A DNA stretch of 64,000 bases, from positions 1 through 64,000 of the forward strand of contig JAHEMQ010000001.1 in assembly GCA_024643555.1 (NCBI GenBank), given 5' to 3'. The DNA comes from Crocinitomicaceae bacterium. Lineage in GTDB: Bacteria > Bacteroidota > Bacteroidia > Flavobacteriales_D > Crocinitomicaceae. Each line of letters opens with the position of its first letter. The first letter of the stretch is position 1. Below, in pieces: positions 52,040 to 63,547 of this stretch. Below the pieces are notes generated by a model that saw only the letters and a program-made list of their open reading frames with translations, was not told where the DNA came from and did not search any database. A program made the position numbers and the translations under genes.

Positions 52040-53548
52040 TCAATCCTCAATATTCAATCGAATTTTTTGGGCCAACTGACGATTGTAGGTTTCGAGTAAA
52101 TACTTGAAATAATTATCTGTACTTTTGGAAATACACTTTGTATAATGTTTCAAGCGGTGCTCAATGTGATCTTGTATAACGTGCATTAAATCAAGCGCAT
52201 GATCTAGGTCTTTTGCCGCTGTTTCAATCGCTTTAAAGTGGTTTTCGATGGATAAATCAATGGCTACTTTGCCTTTTTCACCACGGTCCAAGCATTCATA
52301 ATAACATTCTTTGATGTTAAATTCTTCGAGAATTGCCGATGGCATGTATTTATCGAATCCTTTTGGAAATTCAAATTCCACCTCAAATTCCATGTCCTCT
52401 AACTCAGAAATGCGCGATTCTAAGAAGCGATCTGGAAATTTAAAAGCATCTTGCCAATTGATGTAGTCCTGCCAATACCCAAAACGACGAACATTGTTCC
52501 CTAAATCAATGATTTGAAAATCGCTTTTGTTCGGGAGTTTTCTCGAACCACGTCCGATCATTTGATGATACAAGGTTAAGGATCGTGTTGCACGGTTAAT
52601 GATAATCGATTCAACCGTTGGCTCATCGAATCCCGTTGTAAGGATTCCGACCGAAGTTAGAATGGCGCCCGGAGTTACTTTGAACCACTGAATCACATCC
52701 TTTCGATCTTTGTCGCTAAATGTTGAATCCAAGTGACGAATGTTATACTTCAGCTTTTTAAAGGATTCCTCCACGCGACGTGAGGTTTCTATTCCGGCGT
52801 TAAAAATTAAAGTTTTCTTTCCTAAACTTACTTCTTCATAGGCAAAGATCAATTTTTCTTGCATGAAATAATTGCTGTACAACAAATCAGAACTACTGAC
52901 CGTGAAATCACCGTTGGTTCCAATTTTCAATCCATGCAAATTCACATCGTATTGATAGGTTTCCGCATTGGACAAATATCCGCCTTCAATCAAATTCGAA
53001 ATGGATTCACCCACTAGTAATTTGTTGTAATTGTCTTTTAAGGGTAGATTGCGATTCGAACTTAAAGGGGTAGCAGTAACTCCGAGAATATTCGCGTCCT
53101 CATAAAATTGAAAGATTTTTCGAAAGCTGTTGTAGTGCGCCTCATCAACAATCACCAATCCGACGTCGGCGATAAAATTGTCATTTTCATTTAAGCGATT
53201 ATTCAAGGTTTCCACCATGGCGATGAAACATTGGTAATCACCTTGGTCATCTAATAGTTTCACCTCTGAATTAATGACTTTATTGGCAACTTTGATTGCT
53301 GAAAGTTGCTGTGAAGTTTGAACCGAAAGTTCAATGCGGTGTGTTAAAATGAGCACTTTTTTGTTCCATTGCTCAATAAATCGACGCGCAATTTCAGAGA
53401 ATATAACAGTTTTCCCACCTCCAGTTGGAAGTTGATAAAGCAAGTTAAAATTCGCTCCGTTTTTCCGAAGTTCGTCTAGAACTTGGTTAACGGTTTGTTC
53501 TTGAAATGGGTAAAGCTTCTTCGCTTCGTATAGGTCGAAATCAATCAT
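52040..53548 (-). CDS. DEAD/DEAH-type superfamily 2 helicase
   Basis: A 502-residue helicase. Walker A is QLPTGGGKT (about 39-47), motif II is IVDEAH (133-138), motif III GVTATPLSS, and motif VI QMIGRGSRKLPNKSDF. The layout resembles RadD/XPB-like helicases. The last 130 residues are helical and unassigned. I place the start at ATG 53548, because a TTG at 53569 lies within the -7 promoter box. The role is probably repair or RNA handling, unproven. Confidence 0.88.
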   Translation of the reverse strand: MIDFDLYEAKKLYPFQEQTVNQVLDELRKNGANFNLLYQLPTGGGKTVIFSEIARRFIEQWNKKVLILTHRIELSVQTSQQLSAIKVANKVINSEVKLLDDQGDYQCFIAMVETLNNRLNENDNFIADVGLVIVDEAHYNSFRKIFQFYEDANILGVTATPLSSNRNLPLKDNYNKLLVGESISNLIEGGYLSNAETYQYDVNLHGLKIGTNGDFTVSSSDLLYSNYFMQEKLIFAYEEVSLGKKTLIFNAGIETSRRVEESFKKLKYNIRHLDSTFSDKDRKDVIQWFKVTPGAILTSVGILTTGFDEPTVESIIINRATRSLTLYHQMIGRGSRKLPNKSDFQIIDLGNNVRRFGYWQDYINWQDAFKFPDRFLESRISELEDMEFEVEFEFPKGFDKYMPSAILEEFNIKECYYECLDRGEKGKVAIDLSIENHFKAIETAAKDLDHALDLMHVIQDHIEHRLKHYTKCISKSTDNYFKYLLETYNRQLAQKIRLNIED

Positions 53549-53566
53549 TTTCGCAGTTGGGATTTG

Positions 53567-53574
53567 CAAAAATA
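53567..53574 (-). promoter_or_regulatory. -7 promoter element of the helicase gene, decides its start
   Basis: TATTTTTG on the minus strand ends 18 bases before the ATG at 53548, and overlaps the TTG of the longer reading. Confidence 0.5.
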
Positions 53575-53595
53575 CAGCCTTTTCTTTGAATTAGA

Positions 53596-54333
53596 TCAAT
53601 CCTTTTTTGATTGACTCCAATGATGAAGCAAAATTCCTGTGGCAATGGAAACATTTAAGGACTCAGCTTGCCCATAACCTGGTATGGTAACTGCTTGGCT
53701 GATATGGTTTTGAAGTCCTTCAGAAATTCCTTTCCCTTCATTTCCCATGATTAATATTTTTATTTCACTTGGATTAATTTCTTCCATTTTTTTACCATTC
53801 AACAACGCACCATGAATCGGAGCATTCAATTTTGGAATAAAATCAGCTAGGTTTTCGTAAAAAACAGGAATGCGAAATGCGCTACCCATAGAGGCTTGAA
53901 TGACTTTGGAATTATAACAATGAACGGTATCCGATGAACAAACGATTTGCTTTATACCAAACCAATCTGCAGTACGAATGATGGTTCCGAGGTTACCCGG
54001 GTCTTGGATACTTTCCAAAATCAATATTTTTTCATTTGCATCAAAAGAAGGGAGTTCCGGTTCTTTGAAGATTCCGATGATGCTTGGCGCTGAATTGAAT
54101 TGAGAAATCCGTTCTATTTCACTTGAACTACAGGCATAACAAGGTAAGGATGGGTCTAAATGAACGGCTTCCGTTTTGTTTACATAAAAAGAATGAACCA
54201 AATTTGGAAATTGTTGAGAAAGCTCTGTTACTAATTTTAGTCCTTCCACCAAAATCAACTTTTCCGCTGCACGATTTTTTTTCAAGTGCAGACTTTTAAT
54301 CCATTTTATCTTTTGTAACGAAATTTTTTCCAA
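53596..54333 (-). CDS. SpoU/TrmH-family RNA 2'-O-methyltransferase
   Basis: A 245-residue SPOUT-class enzyme. An N-terminal substrate-binding domain (1-95) has KNRAAEKLILVEGLKLVTEL. The knot motifs are ESIQDPGNLGTIIRTADWFGI, IMGNEGKGISE and VTIPGYGQAESLNVSIATGILLHHW. It most likely modifies rRNA. It is divergent from the TamL gene, an order I recall in other Bacteroidota. Confidence 0.93.
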   Translation of the reverse strand: MEKISLQKIKWIKSLHLKKNRAAEKLILVEGLKLVTELSQQFPNLVHSFYVNKTEAVHLDPSLPCYACSSSEIERISQFNSAPSIIGIFKEPELPSFDANEKILILESIQDPGNLGTIIRTADWFGIKQIVCSSDTVHCYNSKVIQASMGSAFRIPVFYENLADFIPKLNAPIHGALLNGKKMEEINPSEIKILIMGNEGKGISEGLQNHISQAVTIPGYGQAESLNVSIATGILLHHWSQSKKD

Positions 54334-54345
54334 CTTGATTATTGT

Positions 54346-54353
54346 TATTTTTG
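54346..54353 (+). promoter_or_regulatory. -7 promoter element of the TamL gene
   Basis: TATTTTTG followed by CAC, nine bases before the ATG at 54363. The longer open frame from 54342 begins upstream of it and is not used. Confidence 0.55.
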
Positions 54354-54362
54354 CACTCAGGC

Positions 54363-57110
54363 ATGAAACTTCAAGCGAAAATAATAAATATTATGGTCAT
54401 CCTGCTGATTGTTCTTTCGGCATGTGATTTAACACGGAACGTTCCAGCTGGTAAGTACCTTTTGCGTTCGAATACCATTCAAGTTAAAGATAATACTGAA
54501 TTGGATAAATATGACCTTGGGTTAATCGTTCGTCAACAACCCAATCAACGCAATTTCTACATCAATGTCAAATTGCGTATTTTCAATGCAATTGACTCGT
54601 CAAAAGTTGCTAAAAAACGCGCAGAAAAGTTTCAAGCATTTCAAGAGAAACAAGCACGTAAAAAATCCCATGTAGATGCGATCAATGCAAAACGCAACCG
54701 GAAGGCTTTTTTGAAAGGTGATTCAACGTTTATTGTGAAAGAATTTCATGAAGTTAGCTTTACAAAAGTCCTGTGGAAGGAAAAAGTGAAATACAAGTTT
54801 GGACAGAAACCAATCGTTTTTGACACCTTGCTCTATCAAAAAAGCATTGAACAACTAGGGTATTATTTGCGAAAAAAAGGATATTATTACGGACAAGTCA
54901 CAGGAACGCTGCGCTACAATGATAAAAAGCGATTTGCTTTTCCAACTTATAACATTGAACCCGGGGCTCAATACATGATTGACACTGTTTCATATTCAGG
55001 AGCAAAAATGCTGCGGGATAAACATGCGGCTTATGTGAAGAAACAAATCGAGCAAACAGGGGAACATCCACTTTTAAATCGTCCTTTCGATACAGATTAT
55101 TTAAATGATTACCGTGAAAAAGTCGCGAAATATTTACGTGATGACCAAGTGTACAAGTTTTCTTCTAGTAGCATAACGTATACAGCGGACACCAATAAGC
55201 GTACGATGAAAGTCCGACTTCAAGTGCATTTTGATGACCGTTTTGTTCCATCCGATGTAAAGAAAGATAGTCTAATTCGCATTCCTTACGTAGAAATGAC
55301 TGTTGCGAATGTCTATTTTCATTTATCAGATACCATCAACATGGATTCGAGTTTTACCCAGTTGATGAAGAGCCAACAACTTAGCCTTTACGATCCAATT
55401 GCCCTTCAGTTCCTGCGAACCACACGAAACTTTACCTACGATGAGATTCTGTACACGAAAAAACAACTCGCAGATAAAAAAGCACTCCCTGGGACAACCA
55501 ATCCGTTTCGTAAAGTTGAGGTTACCTACAATGGGAAAGAACCTTGGATTAAACCTTCTATTCTTGAACTTCAAAATTATTTGGAGCACGATAATAAGTA
55601 TAAAGAATATTACCTAGATCGAAGTTACCGCTCCATCGTACAACTCGGAGTATTTAGTTCGGTAAAGCCTATCATTATTGAAAAACCGGGCAACAAAATA
55701 GATGTTCACTATTTCTTAGAGCCGGCAAAAAAACAAACCTATGGCTTTGATCCTAAGTTTACATCCTCTGCCGGACTTTTAGGTGCGAATGCATCCTTCA
55801 ACTACACCAATAAAAATATCAATCGTGGTGCAGGGAAAATGGTGTTCTCCTTTGGAGGTGGATTTGAATCTCAACCGCTCGTCTTTCAAGATCAATCGGG
55901 ACAAACAGTAGGGGCAGGTAAGGGGAGAACCTTTAATACCTTTGAATTCGGTCCAAGTTTGAAGTTTGACCTACCTGGTTTATTCCCAACTCCTGTCACG
56001 ATGTTGGGAAAAAGACAAAAACCACGCACTATCTTAACGACAGCATACAATATTGAAAAGCGTAGCATTTTTGACCGTAGCGTTTTTCAACTCAATTACA
56101 TGTGGAAATTTCTGGTTGGTAAAACACAAGTGTTTCAAATGGGATTGCCTGGTGCCTCAGTCATTAAATATGTATCCATTAAGAAAAGTTCCGCCTTTCA
56201 AAATCAATTGAATCAAATCAACGATGTCTTTTTAAATAGTACGTATAATAATCAGTTCATTTGGCAGGACTTTAAATTTTCTTACGAGTATAATAACAAA
56301 GAAAAAGACTTAAAGGATGGTCGGGAACGCTCAAAATGGATGAATACTTCCGTATATTTCAACTCGACCTTTGATGCTGCTGGAAATGTTTTGTATTGGT
56401 TTCGAGCAAGACAAGACACATTGAACGGCCAGTATTTGTTGCGCAATCAGCCCTATTCACAATTCGTTCGTTTGGATAATCAGTTGATCATGAGTAAGCG
56501 AGTTTTAACGGGATCTTCCATGCATTTGAAAGTTTCTGCCGGCGCTGGATTGCCTTACAAAAATTCAAAAACTTCGATGCCATACGATTATAGTTTCTTT
56601 GGAGGTGGATCGAATGATAACCGCGGATGGCGCGCTCGAGCTTTGGGTCCAGGAGCCTATAAATATCAATTGGATACAAATCGTTTGGCAACACAAATCG
56701 CGGACATTCGTTTTGCGGGATCCTTTGAATATCGGTTTAACTTAGGTTCAACTTTCAAGGGGGCGATATTTACTGATTTCGGCAACGTTTGGACCTATCG
56801 CGAAGATGCGAGTCGAATGGGCAGTCAATTTCATTGGAACTCATTTATTCCTCAGATCGCTATTTCATCTGGACTTGGATTGCGCATGGATTTGGAGTTC
56901 TTTATCATTCGATTGGATGTTGGATTTCCCATTTATAATCCGGCCTTTGCACAAGGAGCAAAATGGGTTTTCCAAGAAATGGGAACGAGAGCAACGTATT
57001 ACCAAGAAGGAATGGATCACTTTAATATGAACTTGGATCAAGTGAAAAAAATCATGCCGCGTCCATTCTTACCGAATTACTTGAATTTTGGTATTGGTTA
57101 TCCTTTTTAA
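54363..57110 (+). CDS. TamL-type BamA/Omp85-family outer-membrane lipoprotein
   Basis: A 915-residue Omp85-family protein. A lipoprotein signal (IIVLSAC, cysteine about 21) precedes repeated POTRA-like domains (QLGYYLRKKGYYYGQVTGTL, VDTVSYSGAKML), and the last 400 residues form a barrel. SFFGGGSNDNRGWRARALGPGAYK and RFAGSFEYRFNLGSTFKGAIFTDFGNVW are the Omp85 signature strands. The lipid anchor is typical of TamL of Bacteroidota, which works with TamB. No tamB is next to it here. The start at 54363 is set by the promoter. Confidence 0.9.
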   Translation: MKLQAKIINIMVILLIVLSACDLTRNVPAGKYLLRSNTIQVKDNTELDKYDLGLIVRQQPNQRNFYINVKLRIFNAIDSSKVAKKRAEKFQAFQEKQARKKSHVDAINAKRNRKAFLKGDSTFIVKEFHEVSFTKVLWKEKVKYKFGQKPIVFDTLLYQKSIEQLGYYLRKKGYYYGQVTGTLRYNDKKRFAFPTYNIEPGAQYMIDTVSYSGAKMLRDKHAAYVKKQIEQTGEHPLLNRPFDTDYLNDYREKVAKYLRDDQVYKFSSSSITYTADTNKRTMKVRLQVHFDDRFVPSDVKKDSLIRIPYVEMTVANVYFHLSDTINMDSSFTQLMKSQQLSLYDPIALQFLRTTRNFTYDEILYTKKQLADKKALPGTTNPFRKVEVTYNGKEPWIKPSILELQNYLEHDNKYKEYYLDRSYRSIVQLGVFSSVKPIIIEKPGNKIDVHYFLEPAKKQTYGFDPKFTSSAGLLGANASFNYTNKNINRGAGKMVFSFGGGFESQPLVFQDQSGQTVGAGKGRTFNTFEFGPSLKFDLPGLFPTPVTMLGKRQKPRTILTTAYNIEKRSIFDRSVFQLNYMWKFLVGKTQVFQMGLPGASVIKYVSIKKSSAFQNQLNQINDVFLNSTYNNQFIWQDFKFSYEYNNKEKDLKDGRERSKWMNTSVYFNSTFDAAGNVLYWFRARQDTLNGQYLLRNQPYSQFVRLDNQLIMSKRVLTGSSMHLKVSAGAGLPYKNSKTSMPYDYSFFGGGSNDNRGWRARALGPGAYKYQLDTNRLATQIADIRFAGSFEYRFNLGSTFKGAIFTDFGNVWTYREDASRMGSQFHWNSFIPQIAISSGLGLRMDLEFFIIRLDVGFPIYNPAFAQGAKWVFQEMGTRATYYQEGMDHFNMNLDQVKKIMPRPFLPNYLNFGIGYPF

Positions 57111-57118
57111 AGCAATTT

Positions 57119-58756
57119 ATGTCGAAATCAATTTTTATTCCCTTCAGTTTGACCGCGGGAATTCTTTTATCCTGCATGAAAGGACAGCACGTGGACCTTG
57201 TCATTCATAATGCGAAAATACACATCATGAACGACGCGAATTCCGTTGAAGAAGCCATGGCTATTCGGGATGGTAAAATCATTGAGGTTGGTCCTGAGCG
57301 TCAAATCTTAAATAAATATCGTTACGATGAGGAGTTGGATGCTTTAGGTAAAGATGTTTATCCAGGCTTGACCGATGCACATGGACACCTTCTGATGTAT
57401 GCCAATCAGAAATTAGGCGTTGATTTAACCGGTGCTAAATCCATGGATGAAGTGATATACCGCTGTGAAAAATATGCCGCGAAATCGAGCAACAAATTCA
57501 TCATCGGTCGCGGGTGGGACCAGTCCTTATGGTCGAACGACTCGATGCCAACAAATTTAAAACTCTCGAAATCCTTTCCAAACATTCCCGTTTGTTTGTA
57601 TCGCGTAGATGGACATGCGGCTTTGGTCAATGATTATCTTTTGAAAAAAGCAAAGGTGAATTCGCAACGTGTTTCAGGAGGACAAGTTTCGATGTGTAAT
57701 GGAAAGCCAACTGGAATATTGGTCGACAATGCCATGGACTTAATTGCGAAACATTTGCCGTCCTATTCCTTGAACCAAGTGAAAGAGGCAATTTTGGAAA
57801 TCCAAGAAGAGTTGTTTCAATATGGGATAACGGGGGTACATGAAGCAGGGATAGATTTCAAACATATCGCCATGTTTCAGTCAATGATTCAATCGGAAAA
57901 GTTGAAAATTGAATTATATGCCATGTTGATGAACTCTCCGGAAAACCGATCTTTTGTGGAAAAAAACGGCGTTTACCAGTTTCGAAATTTATCCATTCGA
58001 TCAATGAAAGTTTTTGCTGATGGAGCTTTGGGTTCTCGTGGCGCTTTATTAAAAAAACCTTATAACGATGATCCGCATAGTCATGGACTTTTATTAACCT
58101 CCGTCGAGGACATGAATAAGGTGGCTCAATTCTGTTTGAAACATGGCTATCAAATGAACACGCATGGAATAGGGGATTCGGCCAATGCCTTAATTTTAAA
58201 CATTTATAAAAATGCATTTCAACGAAATCCAGACCATCGTTTTAGAGTAGAGCATGCACAGGTTATAGATCCTATTGATTTTGCCAAATTCGCAGAATAT
58301 GCTGTGTTTCCATCGGTTCAACCAACGCATGCAACCAGTGATCAGCGTTGGGCAGAAAAACGACTGGGGAAAAACCGCCTTGTTGGTGCATACGCTTATA
58401 AAAGTTTACTTAAACAGTATGGGATGCTCGCAATTGGAACTGATTTCCCAGTTGAATCAACCAATCCCTTCTTGAGTATTCATGCGGCTGTTCACCGGAA
58501 AAATGGACAAAATGAACCATTGAATGGATTTTTACCAAAAGAGGCTTTGTCTTTTGATGAAGTGATTCGAGGGATGACGATTTGGGCAGCGTTTGCTTCA
58601 TTCCAAGAAAATAAATTGGGGTCATTGGAGAAAGGAAAGCAAGCAAATTTTGTGATTTTTGACAAACCGATGCAAAGCCAAGCAATTTTCGAGCAAAATT
58701 ATGCTTGGCGTACCTTCATCAAAGGAAAATTGGTTTTTGCACTCGATGAATTGTAA
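57119..58756 (+). CDS. YtcJ-like amidohydrolase, probable lipoprotein
   Basis: A 545-residue metal-dependent hydrolase. The YtcJ-type features are VDLVIHNAKI, PGLTDAHGHLLMY (metal His pair, about 81-93), GITGVHEAGIDF, ADGALGSRGALL, NTHGIGDSANALIL, FRVEHAQVI and IGTDFPVESTNPF. The N-terminus has a hydrophobic stretch ending LLSC, so it may be lipid-anchored. The substrate is unknown. It is eight bases from the TamL gene. Confidence 0.9.
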   Translation: MSKSIFIPFSLTAGILLSCMKGQHVDLVIHNAKIHIMNDANSVEEAMAIRDGKIIEVGPERQILNKYRYDEELDALGKDVYPGLTDAHGHLLMYANQKLGVDLTGAKSMDEVIYRCEKYAAKSSNKFIIGRGWDQSLWSNDSMPTNLKLSKSFPNIPVCLYRVDGHAALVNDYLLKKAKVNSQRVSGGQVSMCNGKPTGILVDNAMDLIAKHLPSYSLNQVKEAILEIQEELFQYGITGVHEAGIDFKHIAMFQSMIQSEKLKIELYAMLMNSPENRSFVEKNGVYQFRNLSIRSMKVFADGALGSRGALLKKPYNDDPHSHGLLLTSVEDMNKVAQFCLKHGYQMNTHGIGDSANALILNIYKNAFQRNPDHRFRVEHAQVIDPIDFAKFAEYAVFPSVQPTHATSDQRWAEKRLGKNRLVGAYAYKSLLKQYGMLAIGTDFPVESTNPFLSIHAAVHRKNGQNEPLNGFLPKEALSFDEVIRGMTIWAAFASFQENKLGSLEKGKQANFVIFDKPMQSQAIFEQNYAWRTFIKGKLVFALDEL

Positions 58757-58796
58757 GATTTTTTGTGACCGAATGCAACCATTGCCGTTTAATTTT

Positions 58797-58804
58797 TAAA
58801 TTTG
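58797..58804 (+). promoter_or_regulatory. -7 promoter element of the S8 protease gene, decides its start
   Basis: TAAATTTG matches TAnnTTTG and overlaps the TTG that begins the longer reading, 12 bases before ATG 58817. Confidence 0.45.
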
Positions 58805-58816
58805 AAAAAAAAGCTC

Positions 58817-60199
58817 ATGAATAAAATTTCTTCATTCCTTATTGTACTTGGATTTTCGGTTCCGCATCTTGTTGCACAAGCCATTCCAGGAACCTTAAAT
58901 TGGTATAACGGCGAAGGCCAAGGTATGTATACGGATCAAGCCTACAAAATGCTGAAAAAGAAGAAGTCTTCAACTGTTGTGGTGGCAGTCATTGATTCAG
59001 GTGTGGACATAGAGCACGAAGATTTGCAAGGAAAAATCTGGGTGAACACAAAGGAAATTCCGGGGAACAAAATCGATGATGATAAAAATGGCTATGTAGA
59101 TGATGTGCATGGTTGGAATTTTCTAGGAAATGCCAATGGCGAAAATCAAGAAAATGCGCGCTTGGAGAAAACACGTATTTATTTTCAGTTAAAAGATAAA
59201 TATGATGGCGTGGATCCTCAAACCTTAATGGATGCAGAAGAATTTTACTTGTTTCAAGAGGTGAAATCAGCTGTTGAAGGAGAATTAGAGAATTTGGACC
59301 AATACAAAGAAGCACTAGCAAATGGACAATTTGATGCGGAAACAAAAAAATACATCGAGGATCAGTTGAATTACAACTTGAATATTTACTACGATGACCG
59401 TAGTTTAATTGGAGATAATCCAGATGATTTTACCGATACTCATTATGGAAATGGAGATGTGGAAGGCCCAGACGCTTTGCATGGAACACACGTTTCAGGA
59501 ATTATTGCAGCGATTCGCGGCAATGGTAAAGGAGGAGATGGTGTGGCGGAAAATGTCAAAATCATGTCGATTCGTACCGTACCAAATGGAGATGAGCGTG
59601 ACAAAGATGTTGCGTTAGCCATTCGTTATGCGGTGGACAATGGTGCACAAGTCATCAACATGTCCTTCGGAAAAGATTACTCAACACATCCATATGATGT
59701 CTATCAAGCGATGTTGTACGCTGATACAAACGGAGTATTAATGGTTCATGCAGCAGGAAACGATGCGAAAGATGTCGATGTGGAACCAAATTTCCCAACT
59801 TCACACTTTAATTTCCAAGAAGAACCTTTTACTCATTTATTGACGATTGGTGCTTCAACAAGAATGACAGGAGAAGCAATGGTTGCTGAATTTTCAAATT
59901 TCGGAGCGGAAACAGTGGATGTATTTGCGCCTGGTTTAGAAATTTACAATACGGTTCCGCAAAGTGCATATATGAACCTTCAAGGAACATCTATGGCTGC
60001 TCCAATGGTTACTGGAGCTGCAGCATTTTTGAAATCCTATTATCCAAACTTAAGTATGTGGACGATCAAAAACATATTACTCGAATCAGCTACTGTTTAC
60101 ACAGACTTCGGATTTCCTTCAAAATCAGTAACTGGAGGAATTGTCAATTTGAAAAATGCGGTTAAAATGTGTGAGAAAGCAGCCAAACAAAATCCATAA
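58817..60199 (+). CDS. Subtilisin-family (S8) serine protease
   Basis: A 460-residue exported protease with signal peptide (IVLGFSVPHLVAQ). The catalytic triad is D60 in VIDSGVD, H225 in HGTHVSG and S392 in GTSMAAP, with the oxyanion Asn in HAAGND. Between Asp and His lies an insert of about 110-120 residues, helical and rich in Glu and Lys, which Bacteroidota relatives often have. There is no T9SS sorting domain. A TTG start at 58802 is disfavoured because it lies in the promoter. Confidence 0.9.
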   Translation: MNKISSFLIVLGFSVPHLVAQAIPGTLNWYNGEGQGMYTDQAYKMLKKKKSSTVVVAVIDSGVDIEHEDLQGKIWVNTKEIPGNKIDDDKNGYVDDVHGWNFLGNANGENQENARLEKTRIYFQLKDKYDGVDPQTLMDAEEFYLFQEVKSAVEGELENLDQYKEALANGQFDAETKKYIEDQLNYNLNIYYDDRSLIGDNPDDFTDTHYGNGDVEGPDALHGTHVSGIIAAIRGNGKGGDGVAENVKIMSIRTVPNGDERDKDVALAIRYAVDNGAQVINMSFGKDYSTHPYDVYQAMLYADTNGVLMVHAAGNDAKDVDVEPNFPTSHFNFQEEPFTHLLTIGASTRMTGEAMVAEFSNFGAETVDVFAPGLEIYNTVPQSAYMNLQGTSMAAPMVTGAAAFLKSYYPNLSMWTIKNILLESATVYTDFGFPSKSVTGGIVNLKNAVKMCEKAAKQNP

Positions 60200-60200
60200 A

Positions 60201-60662
60201 ATGATTCGGTTTTTAGCAATTTGCTTTCTGTTTTCAACAAGTACTGTATTTTCTCAATCTAGCAAGGATCTAATTGAATTGAATCAATTGATAGATTCTT
60301 GGCATACTTCAGCTGCGAAAGCAGATTTCAAACACTATTTTAAGGCAACAACAGAGGATTTTGTTTTCTTGGGAACAGCGCCAGGTGAACGTTGGAATAG
60401 AACGGAATTTCAAGCGTTCTGTAAACCCTATTTTGATAAAGGTAAAGCGTGGGACTTTCAACCAAGTGAACGTCATTGGCAGTTTGCTGCCAATGGGAAA
60501 GTAGCTTACTTTGATGAAAATCTTGCCACCTGGATGGAGTCCTGTCGTGGAAGCGGCATATGTGTTCGAGTGAAGGGTGAATGGAAAATTTCTTATTACA
60601 ATTTGACAGTCCTCATCGAAAATGAAAAAATCAAAGAATTCATTAAGCTACGCAAAGAATAA
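60201..60662 (+). CDS. Exported NTF2/SnoaL-like domain protein
   Basis: A 153-residue protein with a signal peptide (FLAICFLFSTSTVFSQ) and a SnoaL/DUF4440-like cone fold: LIDSWHTSAAKADFKHYF, FVFLGTAPGERW, FQAFCKPYF, WKISYYNLTVLIENEKI. The role is unknown. I set the start at ATG 60201, after the protease stop, because an upstream reading from 60156 overlaps that gene and places residues before the signal. Its stop overlaps the prmC ATG (TAATG). Confidence 0.82.
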   Translation: MIRFLAICFLFSTSTVFSQSSKDLIELNQLIDSWHTSAAKADFKHYFKATTEDFVFLGTAPGERWNRTEFQAFCKPYFDKGKAWDFQPSERHWQFAANGKVAYFDENLATWMESCRGSGICVRVKGEWKISYYNLTVLIENEKIKEFIKLRKE

Positions 60663-61531
60663 TGTTCGTTTCTGAAAACACGCTCAGTGCAAGCAAAAAG
60701 TACTTTTTCGATCGCCTAGAAGCCATATTTTCGCCAAGTGAATTGAAGTCCATGTGGACCCAAATAATTTGCAAGCGAATGAAATGGACGCCCACTGAAC
60801 TTTTGTTGAAACAACAGGAGCGTTTATCGGAATCAGATTTATTGTTCGTTCGAAGTTTTGTCAAAGGTTTACTTCAACAAGTACCTTTTCAATATTTATT
60901 GGGTGAAACAAGTTTTTTTGGTTTGACGATTTCATGTGATTCTCGTGCCTTGATTCCACGGCCAGAGACGGAAGAGCTCGTCGATTGGGTGCGTGCTTCG
61001 GTGAAAAACCCGAAAGTCATTCTTGATCTTTGTACAGGAAGCGGTTGTATCGCATTGGCTTTGAAATCCATTTTTCCAACGACGCAAGTTTCGGCAATCG
61101 ATTTATCCAAAGACGCCTTGGATTTAGCGCAAGAAAACGCGAAAAAATTAGCGCTCTCCATTCAGTTCTATCAGAAAGATGTACTGAAATGGGATGTCGA
61201 TTTCGCTCACGAATTTCCAGAGCTAGACGTGATCGTTTCAAATCCGCCCTACATTCCAAATCATGAAAAAGTGACCATGTCCGCACATGTTTTGGAACAC
61301 GAACCGGCGATGGCTTTATTCGTTGAGGATGCTGATCCTATTTTGTTTTACAAGAAAATCTTGGATTTCGCGGAGCTGCACTTGAAGTCAGGTGGATTAT
61401 TGTTCTTCGAATTACATGAATCCTTCGGACAACAGGTCAAATTCTATGCGGAATCAAAATCCTTCAAAGAAATTGAAATTCGCGATGATTTACAAGGCAA
61501 AGCACGTATGATGAAAGCGCAAAAAGCGTAA
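60662..61531 (+). CDS. prmC: Peptide-chain-release-factor N5-glutamine methyltransferase
   Basis: A 289-residue enzyme that methylates the GGQ glutamine of release factors RF1 and RF2. The N-terminal helical domain (1-90) ends at QYLLGETSFFGL. The SAM motif is ILDLCTGSGCIALAL (120-134), and the substrate loop is VSNPPYIPNHEKV (about 192-204) with NPPY at 194-197. RPETEELVDW is typical. It lies nine bases before ligA. Confidence 0.95.
   Translation: MFVSENTLSASKKYFFDRLEAIFSPSELKSMWTQIICKRMKWTPTELLLKQQERLSESDLLFVRSFVKGLLQQVPFQYLLGETSFFGLTISCDSRALIPRPETEELVDWVRASVKNPKVILDLCTGSGCIALALKSIFPTTQVSAIDLSKDALDLAQENAKKLALSIQFYQKDVLKWDVDFAHEFPELDVIVSNPPYIPNHEKVTMSAHVLEHEPAMALFVEDADPILFYKKILDFAELHLKSGGLLFFELHESFGQQVKFYAESKSFKEIEIRDDLQGKARMMKAQKA

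Positions 61532-63547
<2,016 letters not shown>

Noticed and set aside
53549..53569. TTG start for the helicase and the similar TTG at 58802 for the S8 protease.
   Set aside because: Both TTG codons are part of a TAnnTTTG promoter box, so transcription would begin downstream. ATG codons follow closely.
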